Shown: positions 55,329 to 64,000 of the stretch, piece by piece
How the letters are laid out: every line of letters starts with the position of its first letter
Numbering within the stretch: position 1 is the first letter of the stretch
Source of the DNA: Cinnamomum chago
Lineage: Eukaryota > Streptophyta > Magnoliopsida > Laurales > Lauraceae
DNA: 64,000 nt
NCBI GenBank assembly: GCA_038049695.1
Contig: CP142452.1
Coordinates: forward strand, 36,072,501 to 36,136,500
Direction: 5' to 3'
Notes under the pieces: generated by a model
What the model was told of the DNA's origin: nothing
Seen by the model: only the letters and a program-made list of their open reading frames with translations
Database searches by the model: none
Translations under genes and position numbers: made by a program

Positions 55329-57840
55329 TGTAAGTTCATGGGGATCCGAACCCTAGAGGGGGGGTGAATAGGGTGAGCTTCAATTATGACCAATTAAGAC
55401 AAATTTTAATATCTTAACATAAACTAGTCACATGTGATGATTTATCATACAAGATGCGGAAGCTAATAAAAAAATCACCACAAAGCAATCACCATCACAC
55501 AAGGATTTATAGTGGTTCGGCCTCAATGCCTACATCCACTACCGGCTTGTGATCCAACACCCCACCGGATTTCCACTATTTATGCTTTTTACTAGGCTAA
55601 GCAATAACCTTTACAATATGCTTTCCAAGGCTAAGCAATAACCTTTACATTGATGTTTTTCAAGGCTTAACATCAACCTATACATTATGCTTTTATAGGC
55701 TAAGCAATAACCTCTTCAACCACAAGGTTGGTTATCTCTCTAATTTAGTATCTATAATACACTTGATGGAGATTCAATTTAGCTCATTACAATGCCTCTT
55801 AATTAGGCGGATATGGAAGTGAAAATCTAATACACACACACACTATGAATGCAAAGATGAAAGTACATGAGGTGTGTGTGTGATGTCCTCAATCATTTTG
55901 AAAATGAAAGCTCATAAATGTATGCCTAAGGCTTTTGAAAGTTTTAGCTCATAAAAACATTTATGATTGAGGAAGGAATGCAAGTCACATGTTAAAAGTA
56001 ACAACTTGTTAATGATGTCAAAGATACACAAGTTGTATGAAATGAATTAGCTCTAAACATGTGATGCATAGGGATGTCAATCAAATCAACAATGTAGCTC
56101 ATAAATCATAAATATAGATTTGATTGAAATATGGGGACAAATCATATGAACTTATAAAATCAACTTGAATATGATATACCAATCAATGCAAGGCAAGTTG
56201 TGAAACTTTAAAACAAAGTTACATATGATTTGTAAACATGTTGAATCCAAAACATAAGATATATTTGAAAAAGATTTTCTTATGATGGAAAACAACAACC
56301 AAAGATTCAACCAAGTATATGAATCATGTTACATCTAATTTCAAAGATGTTTCCATTAACATGATCTACTTAGATTTACCAAGGATAAAGTACTACTTGG
56401 GTTGAATCAATGGTGATGCATCCAAAACAATAGATCAATTCAAAATATAAAACATGCTAAGGATACAACACATCATAGGTTAACATGCTACTAAAGATTT
56501 ATCAAAGATAAAACAAAAACATGAAAACATATGATATGAAAAGATGTTGAATCCAAAACATAAGATACATTTGAAAGAGATTTTCTTATAATGGAAAAAC
56601 AACAACCAAAGATTCAACCAAGTATATGAATCATGTTATATATTTCATTAACATGATCTACTTAGATTTACCAAAGATAAAGTACTACTTGGATTGAATC
56701 AAATGGTGATGTATCCAAAACAATAGATCTATTCAAAATATAAGACATGCTAAGGATACAACACATCATAGGTTAACATGTTACTAAAGATTTACCAATG
56801 ATAAAACAAAACATGAAAACATATGATTTGTAAAGAAGTTGAGTCCAAAACATAAGATAGTTTTGAAAGTGATTTTCTTATGATGGAAAACAACAACCAA
56901 AGATTCAACCAAGTATAGGAATCATGTTACATATAATTTCAAAGGTTCTTTCATTAACATGATCTACTTAGATTTACCAATTCAAGTACTACTTGGATTG
57001 AATCATATGGTGTTGTATCCAAAATAATAAATCAACTCAAAACATAAAACATGTTAAGGACACAACACAAACATAGTTTAACATGCTAGAAATGATTTAC
57101 CAAAAATAAAACAAAGCATGAAAACATATGCTTAAGGAAAGTAGAGCCTACTTGGAGATTTAACTTCATTAATCCAAGCTTTAGCTTTCCTAATGCTCCC
57201 CTTCATCCCTTGGTTCTTTTCCCTTGTATATGCCTCAAAACCTCTCAAGGAGGGGCTTAAAATTCCCAACTTTTGGCGAAGGAAAGAACTCATATTTATA
57301 GCAAAAAGTGCCCAACGGCTAGTCCTCGGTCGACCGGCAAACAGGTCTCGGTCGACCGAGATCACACAACGGTCAAATTTCTGTCCGTTGGAGTACTTTG
57401 GCCCTGACGGCCTGCAGTGTTCTCGATCGACCGGGACCTCTGCGCCGGTCGACCGGCGACACTGCCGGGCCACCCCCCTTTTGACAAAAATTCTAATTTT
57501 TGCACATTTGAAGGTATTTCTTTGGGAGGATTTTTGGGCCACTAAACCAAGCTTGAATACATGTTTTAAATCATTCGAAGAGGTTTTAAAACATGAAACA
57601 TAAAAAGCCTAAAATGATTCAAAACTTTAAAACCAAAGGCTAGCTTGATTTGATAAAACTCTTTTCTAAAACAAATGCATCCAAGATTTAAAAACAAATC
57701 ATGCATGAATCAATACTTTAAAAACAATGCATGAATAAAACAAGATTTCAAGTTTATTTAAAACAATGCAAGTGTGTAAACTCAAATGATGCTTGAATGA
57801 TAATGCATCCATCAAATTGCAATCTACAAAATTCCTAACA
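55329..57840 (-). mobile_element. solo LTR of the LARD-related Copia group
   Basis: Minus-strand ends TGTTAGGA and CATGAACTTACA, with the 5-bp duplication TAACT at 55324-55328 and 57841-57845. It is related to the LARD LTRs along most of its length (leader, CCTAGAGG end, GGTCGACC cluster at 57325-57470). It carries four leader hairpins (55583-55706) and three tandem units of about 300 bp (from 56240). There is no internal region. Confidence 0.92.
56240..57130 (-). repeat. three tandem units of about 300 bp in the solo LTR
   Basis: The phrase GTTGARTCCAAAACATAAGA starts units at 56240, 56546 and 56838 (spacing 306 and 292). The LARD LTRs have one such unit. Confidence 0.85.
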
Positions 57841-58234
57841 TAACTCCTCTTCTTCTGGAGGATCTTACAAACTTAATGAATTAACAATGTACCTGGGGAG
57901 TGATCCTATTGCAATCTCAGATGATGAAGAAGATGATTTTGATATCTTGGCATGGTGGAAATCATTCGAAACTAAGTCTCTCGTGCTTTCCACCATAGCC
58001 CGTGATATACTAACAATACCAGCGTCTACAGTTGCATCAGAGCAGGCATTTAGTGCAAGTGAGCGCCTTATTGACCCCAGAAGGACTATGCTTACAGAAG
58101 AAACCGTTGAGGCCTGCATGTGCTTACGGGATTGGTATCAAGCACATGATAGGGAACAACACCTCGATTATGTTGAAATCGAGATAGAAGAAGAGCTAGC
58201 GGGGTTACATATATCACAGTATAATTTTTTTTAG
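57841..58234 (+). pseudogene. hAT 2 transposase, C-terminal dimerisation domain
   Basis: An open frame of about 115 codons. It shows ISDDEEDDFDILAWW, then IARDILTIPASTVASEQAFS, LIDPRRTMLTEETVEACMCL and RDWYQAH, the hAT C-terminal dimerisation region, ending at TAG near 58234. The frame joins the middle piece across the solo LTR. Only this last part is free of stops. Confidence 0.92.
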
Positions 58235-58845
58235 AATGTATAATAGGCTTTCAACTTGTAATTTATTTTCTAGAATGTATCACAGATTTTTAAAGTTGTA
58301 ATTTATTTTTTAGAATGTATCATAGGTTTCTAAAGTTGTAATTTATTTTTTAGAATGTATCATAGGTTTTTAAAGTTGTAATTATTTTTTCATTTATCAG
58401 AAGGTTTGAATTTCATTATATATATTGATCCAAGTTCAAACTTGCAAGTTTTTTGAACTTTTGTAACTTAAATTTCAAGGAAATACAATTTGTTTGAGGT
58501 ATTTTTTCAAAACATCATTAGTGTTATTCTACTTGTTATTTCTCTTAATTTCTTTATTTTAATGAAATTGGTCCAAGACCAAGAGAGAAGAGTCTAAGTC
58601 TCTAAGACTTAAAGAACTTACAAAAATTAAAAAAAAAGAAGGGGGAGGGGGATATGTGGGCCGCCCACGGGCTGCACGGCACGACCAGAGCCGTGCCCTG
58701 GGCCGTGCTGGGCTGACCCCAGAGGCATCGAGCCAGGCACGGCACGGCCCGCGTAATTATCATGGGTCGTGCCGGCCCGGCCCAGGCACGGCTGGGCCCA
58801 ACTTCAGTGGGCTGTGCCGTGCAGATTTTCACCCCTACTGTGGGT

Positions 58846-60525
58846 TGAGAGAATAGAGATGCAAATGGGTTGTTTAATTTCTGTTTGCACTCGGGTACTA
58901 CCGTCCTAGCCTCCTTCGCTGGGTTATAAAAAAATAAATAATAAAATAAATTCCAGGTAGGGTGCATGACTTGGGATGTCAATAGAACTTGGATTATCCA
59001 AAAGGACCTGATAATTTTCTTAATAATAAAGTTACTCTTATCTTTTTTTATAGAAATATTAGTATATCTTAAAAGCGATCGAGGTTGGAAAATTCTCTAA
59101 GTTGACTCTTCGCTCTCATGAGACATTTCATTTTGACGAAAGACCGAGTCAAATACAGGGGAGACTCAGCCGAATCGACTCATTTTAACAATTGTTTGCA
59201 CTCTAAACTATTTGTTAGGTAAATCTGATTTTAAATAATTAATATTTATTTTTAAGTAATTATACACGAGGTTTGAAGCCGACCCCAATAAAGTTGGGAC
59301 AAGACTTTTGATTATGATGATGTTGACATGAGATTTAGAAATAGTAATTTAGAAATGATGACTTATATTTGATCTTTTACATTCAATAGTTGGACTAATA
59401 AATTATATAATATGCAATATTTCATCTTTTATTGTTCTTATTAGAGTATTTTTCTTGTGTATATAAAAATTGCAAATTTGAATTGATTATCATGAATGCA
59501 TGTAAATAAGTATATTTTTTTTATTTTATAAGTGTTTAATTGATATTTAAATATCTTGAAATTACTTTAAAAATTACATGACTCTCTCGAGTCTCTAAAA
59601 GAATCCTAATCAAGAAAATGGATGTAAATGAGCAATAGATAATCTCCATGGGGAAGGCGGAGGAGCAACAAAAGAGAGTTTGTTGATCGAGAGGTGGGAT
59701 ATTCCATTTGTTAGCATAAGGAGATAGAAGAGTAAAGTATGAATAATTAATGCACGTAACTGTAACTCTATAGTATGTTGTGAAGCAGGTGAGAAAGATT
59801 GACATTATTACAACTGCCCCTATGAACATCAATTGGTTTGAACATCATTTAAATTGGAGTGATCTCCAAAAAACAATTGGAGAGCAACTCTTTTTTACTG
59901 TTTGTTGTTGGTGACGTAGATAGAAACAAAAAAAAACAAAAAAACAAAACCAAAGAACATTATATTGTTGAATTTGCGCTTTACTTTTTCACCAAACCGA
60001 AGAATTCTCATTTTCCAAGAAAAGCCAGAACAAGGATTCTACTGTCCAAGAAAAAAGTTGAGTTAGCATATTGGGAATCTACATTTCAAGAAACTATCCA
60101 AACAAACCCTCAGAAGATCAATTAGATAGGATAGATTTGAATTATCATATTACATATATATATATATATATTAAGATAATATTTCTTTTTATTGAACTAG
60201 AAAATCTAAGTAAAAAGAAATGAGAAGAAAGAAGACACAAAATTATTCAAGAGCAGTGGCATGGAAGAAGTTTCCTTGAAAAGCAAGGCATGTTGTCATT
60301 TGAACATTTGAGCCCGATTGTTCTTGCTACATTGACTCCTCTCCCTCAGACAAATTATCAGTGCTTCTGAAGCAGCATCTCCTTCTCAGTCTCACTCCCA
60401 TTGCTATCCCCTCTCTTTCATCTCCTCTCATGGTTTAAATCTTCACCTCATTCTCTATTCTACTTCATCTCATTAATCTTGATTTCATTCAAACTTGTTA
60501 CCCACTTAACTAGCATTCTTAAGCA
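58846..60525. other. no gene recognised
   Basis: AT-rich DNA. At about 59266-59325 the phrase GCCGACCCCAATAAAGTTGG followed by a TGATGATG tail resembles the 3' end of plant RTE-type LINEs or SINEs. A (TA)n run lies at 60150-60171. The last part leads into the FAR1/MULE gene. Confidence 0.4.
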
Positions 60526-63249
60526 ATGGACAAGCCAAAGGACAAGCAAATGATGGTTCCCAATCATTCTAACAGTGATGAGGTAAGCATATTCATCACG
60601 ATTTGTTTTTTTAGTTTGAGGCGAACCGTTTAGCCCTGCATGTTCGTTCCGTTGTGCTTTGGGTGGCATCACAATATCGAATAGTTCAACATTGAACGGC
60701 ACTATAATGTCGTACTAAAGAATTAATTGTCGGCCATTCATGACCGAACATAAGCAATACATGTGGTTGTATTTTTCATGCGCCTACTCAGAGCCGTGCA
60801 GTTGTATCATTTACATACTCTAACAAAATTGGTTCCATAGCAGTTTCATGCGCCTACTGAATACAACAAGGTTGGCTCAGAATGTATGGTGGACTATAGC
60901 AATGAGTTTATCACCCAAGAGGTAATAAATGTAGATGAGTCATTTGATATTTAAATTGATGTTGTCACTTGGTTCAATCTAATTTTGTTTGGTTATGTGC
61001 ATATATTCACAAGCCAAGAAGCCCTAATTAATTGGGCTCGTGATGTTGGGAGGAGAAATGGTTTCATTGTTGTGATGAAGACATTAGCAACGCCCAACAG
61101 AAGAAATAAACAACCAAGACTAACCATTGGGTGTGAGATGAGTGGGTCTTATAGAGACAAGAGGATAACTAAAGATGGGATTATAGGGAAGAAATTGAAA
61201 ATGACTGGCACAAAGAAATGTGGACGCCCATTCACGTTACAAGGCAAAGTGGTGGGCTCAAATGAGGAATGGATGTTGCATATAGTATGTGGTGTGCATA
61301 ATCATTCAGCTACAGATTTCCTAGAAGGGCACTCATTTGCAATGAGATTAACAAAGGAGGAAACTTCATTGTTGGTAGACATGTCCAAGAATATGGTTCA
61401 GCCAAAGAATATATGGGTGACATTGAAACATAAAGTGAGTTAAATGTAAGCACAATAAAGACCATTTACAATGCACATCATAGGTATAAAGTTGCGGAGA
61501 GGGCTGGATGGAGTCAGATGCAGCAACTGTTTCAATTATTGGCTGAGCATAAGTACATTAAGTGGCATAGGAACTGTCCTGAAATAGATACTGTCATTGA
61601 CTTGTTCTTCACACACCCTACTAGTCTAGACCTATTACATGTATTTCCTCATGTGTTGATAATGGATTGCAGTTACAAGACCAATCGGTATCAAATTCCC
61701 TTATTGGAGATTGTTGGGGTGACATCCACAGAGAAGACTTTGTTTAGTATGCATTGTATATCTCCAGAATGAACGCAAAGACTACTACTCATGGGCATTT
61801 GGTATTTTGCGCAAAGTTATTGGCGAGGGAGTTTTTCCTAGTGTTATTGTCACTAACAGAGAGATTGCTTTAATGAACGTCATATCTAATGTTTTCCCCA
61901 GTGTCAAACATCTTTTATGCAGATGGCATATCAACAAAAATATTTTGGCTAAATGCATGAAGTTGTTTGAAACGAAGGAAATGTGGGACTCGTTTACAAT
62001 GAGATGGAACATGTTTCTTCGTCCATAGAGGAATATTACAATCTACAATTCAACTTGTTTCAGAAGGAGTTCATCACCTATTCGGCAGCACTTCAGTATG
62101 TTAGAGGATCTTGATTAGACACATACAAGGACAGATTTATGGCTGCCTGGATAGACAAGGTCATGCATTTTGGGAACATTACAACAAACAGGGTGGAGAG
62201 TTCACATGCACAGCTGAAGCGGTAGCTTTGATGAAGCCAAGGGACTTTTGAAGACTCTTGGATGAAGATTCACAACTTACTTAAGTTGCAACATACAAAT
62301 ATAAAGGCATCATTTGAAAAAAGTAAGTTAGTTGTCCAACATAATTTCAAGCGTTCTGAATTCAAGGAACTTCGTGGGAATATTTCTATAAGTGCATTAG
62401 AAAAGATCTTGGCCGAGACAAAGCAAGCCACGTCAGTTGGTATTGATTAAGATACGTGTGGCTGTGTAACTCGACACACACACGACTTACCATGTGCTCA
62501 TGAGATCGCATAATACATAAGTGATGGGCGCCCTATTCCTCTAGATTGCATACATACACATTGGCGTAAGCTTGACCTGCTAACAACCGCTTCTACCCAA
62601 GAATCTAGCCTTCATTTGGATTGCATGCCAGAGATAGATTTAATTGTCGAACAGTTTAGAGGGTATGATTCGAGCAAAAAGTTACAAATCTTGAATAAGC
62701 TTAGGGAGCTAGCAAAGCCTGAGACCACCTCATTGATCGAACCAGAGGTGAAAACTAAAGTTAGGAAGCTCCCAAAACTGAAATTACATAATTCTACTAA
62801 ACGTGATCCCTCTGCCTTTGAATTGGTTGAATCTACCCAGGATAGTTACTCCCCTGCCTTGACTGGAGAGACTATTGTCAGTAGTGGCGCCTCCTTGGTG
62901 CCCACGAAGAGGTTGATGCCTAAGCAAAAGGTCATTCGCACAAGAAATTTGAAGCCAGTTTCTTATATTAACACACTCCCAGATGGTTTAAGGCCTTATA
63001 TTCATCATGTAAGAGACGTCACTGCTGATGGCAATTGTGGCTTTAGAGCCATTGCGGGGTTGATGGGACTTCGTGAGGGTTCGTGGCAATAGGTACGGAA
63101 AGATCTTTCGAGAGAGTTAGTGACTCATGCAGAACACTACAGACAATTGTATTGATCACACCAAAGGGTTGATGAACTTCTCCACATCATATCGTACCAA
63201 GGGGATTACCCTTTTTATGATCGGTGGATGACAATGTCGGACATGGGAC
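60526..63249 (+). pseudogene. FAR1/MULE transposase with SWIM and OTU regions, broken
   Basis: Possible exons 60526-60582 and 60841-60921 have GT/AG borders. The FAR1-type zinc domain is at 60985-61443 (SQEALINWARDVGRRNGF, GRPFTLQGKVV, CGVHNHSATDFLEGHSFA). The MULE transposase core follows (VLIMDCSYKTNRYQIPLLEI; then VTNREIALMN, where the family has VTDRE; then HLLCRWHINKN). The SWIM finger is near 62455-62510 (CGCVTRHTHDLPCAHEIA). The last part (62560-63249) has an OTU cysteine protease start, TADGNCGFRAIAGLMG, with its Asp and Cys. Stops and frameshifts occur near 61443, 61770, 62027-62230 and 63090. It is a Mutator-like element or its derivative, cut by an LTR at 63250. Confidence 0.85.
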
Positions 63250-64000
63250 TGTTGGAAATAAGTGGGCCTCATGGATAGGTTTTCAAAACTTTGACCCTCG
63301 AGGATCAAGTACCCATAAGGCCATAAAGCACATCCAGTATCCAAGAACCTCAAACTCATGATCAAGATCAATAAAACACTATCTCTAAAATAGATAAAAG
63401 CATTACAATGCATCCGTAACAAATCCATGACATGCAAGGAAGTAGATTATACCTTTGGAGCTCAGTTGTACTCTAATAGAGAAGAAGACAATTAGCTTGA
63501 ACAAGAACTCTTCTTGTAGCAAATTAGGATCTCCAAGACCTTATTGTCTTCCACGCTATGACCCGCTTCAGATCTCTTTTCTCAAGGAGAATGGTGGGAT
63601 CTCCAAAAGAAAACAACTAGAACCTCTAAGGAAAATCGGAAGAGAAACTAGAAGGAGGAGGAGAGGAGAAGTTGGCGTGCAACTCTTACACAAAGTATGT
63701 TGGGCGTGCACTTCCAGGAGGAATTAGTGTGGTAGACGTCCAACCCCTCTTCTCTTTTTATAGCTTTTGTAACCTCCACTTACTAATAATTATTAAAAGT
63801 CTCACTTCCATGAGAATTAGTAACTTTCTTCTTTCTAATTATTATTAGAAGTCTTACTTCTATGACAAGTAGTAACTTACTATTACCACTATTAGAAGTC
63901 TTACTTCCAATAGAAATAGTAACTTTCTATTTCCTTTCCTTTTAGAGTTCAACTAGAATTAGCAATGATCTAATCTTGGGCTAGCATGGGGGACCACTAG
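63250..64000 (+). mobile_element. start of an LTR element leaving the window
   Basis: Begins TGTTGGAAATAAGTGGGC inside the OTU region, right where the conserved frame (YDRWMTMSDMG) stops. A TTTATAGC box lies at 63758-63765, and repeated TTACTTCYAxxxxAATTAGT-like phrases follow (63770-63910). The TGTTGGAAAT start is common in Copia LTRs. The 5-bp flank is GGGAC. The other end is outside the window. Confidence 0.7.

Overview
This window is nuclear DNA of a flowering plant, most likely not a grass. It is AT-rich and dominated by transposable elements. Plant-specific families are present: SIRE-type Copia, plant Gypsy LTRs, CACTA with TNP2 transposase, hAT with a BED finger, FAR1/MULE with an OTU tail, a tRNA-derived SINE and an ATL RING-H2 gene. 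I see one apparently intact host gene, the ATL-type RING-H2 gene at 29958-30743 (minus strand). The species cannot be named from the sequence.

Left block (1-15.1 kb). A large LTR (family A, reversed, cut by the window start) is split by a 3.07 kb solo LTR (family B) with the 5-bp target duplication AAATG. Next comes a CACTA TNP2-type transposase relic. It is split by a complete, frame-broken SIRE-like Copia element (5937-14045, target duplication AGTTT). From 15.1 to 20.8 kb there are small relics: a diverged tandem repeat, a MITE-like element, a Copia gag pseudogene and microsatellites.

Centre (20.8-32.1 kb). A hAT element (20831-26760) has a BED finger and dimerisation-domain transposase, and is split by a 3.5 kb solo LTR of family A. 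Then come a SINE with 16-bp target duplications and the ATL gene.

Right block (32.1-58.8 kb). A second hAT element has a perfect 8-bp duplication (CTGTGGGT) at its two ends 26.7 kb apart. Inside it lies a Gypsy element (33864-55186, CAATT) that keeps only gag and protease. Inside that lies a Copia-type LARD (36884-50630, ATGCT) with no coding capacity. Inside its left LTR lies a CACTA element (38539-45431, GTT) carrying exon pieces of three host genes: a type-A response regulator, an SKU5-like cupredoxin and a BSK kinase. A separate solo LTR (55329-57840, TAACT) also sits in the hAT. Each boundary is supported by a target duplication and, in the coding parts, by restoration of the reading frame.

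Right edge (58.8-64 kb). A frame-broken FAR1/MULE transposase with SWIM and OTU regions is cut by the start of another LTR element that leaves the window.

Two patterns look new to me. First, the non-coding interior of the LARD carries about twenty copies of a motif close to WAGTTATATCTYTT. Many of these sit in the loop of a separate inverted repeat whose arms differ from site to site (up to 12/12 paired). The LTR leaders of the same group carry a second hairpin set with a conserved loop and covarying stems. Second, three different large Gypsy-type LTR families share a donor-like site after a leader, a nearly identical acceptor-like site 464-468 bp from the LTR end, and a short acidic reading frame behind it. 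This suggests an intron inside the LTR.
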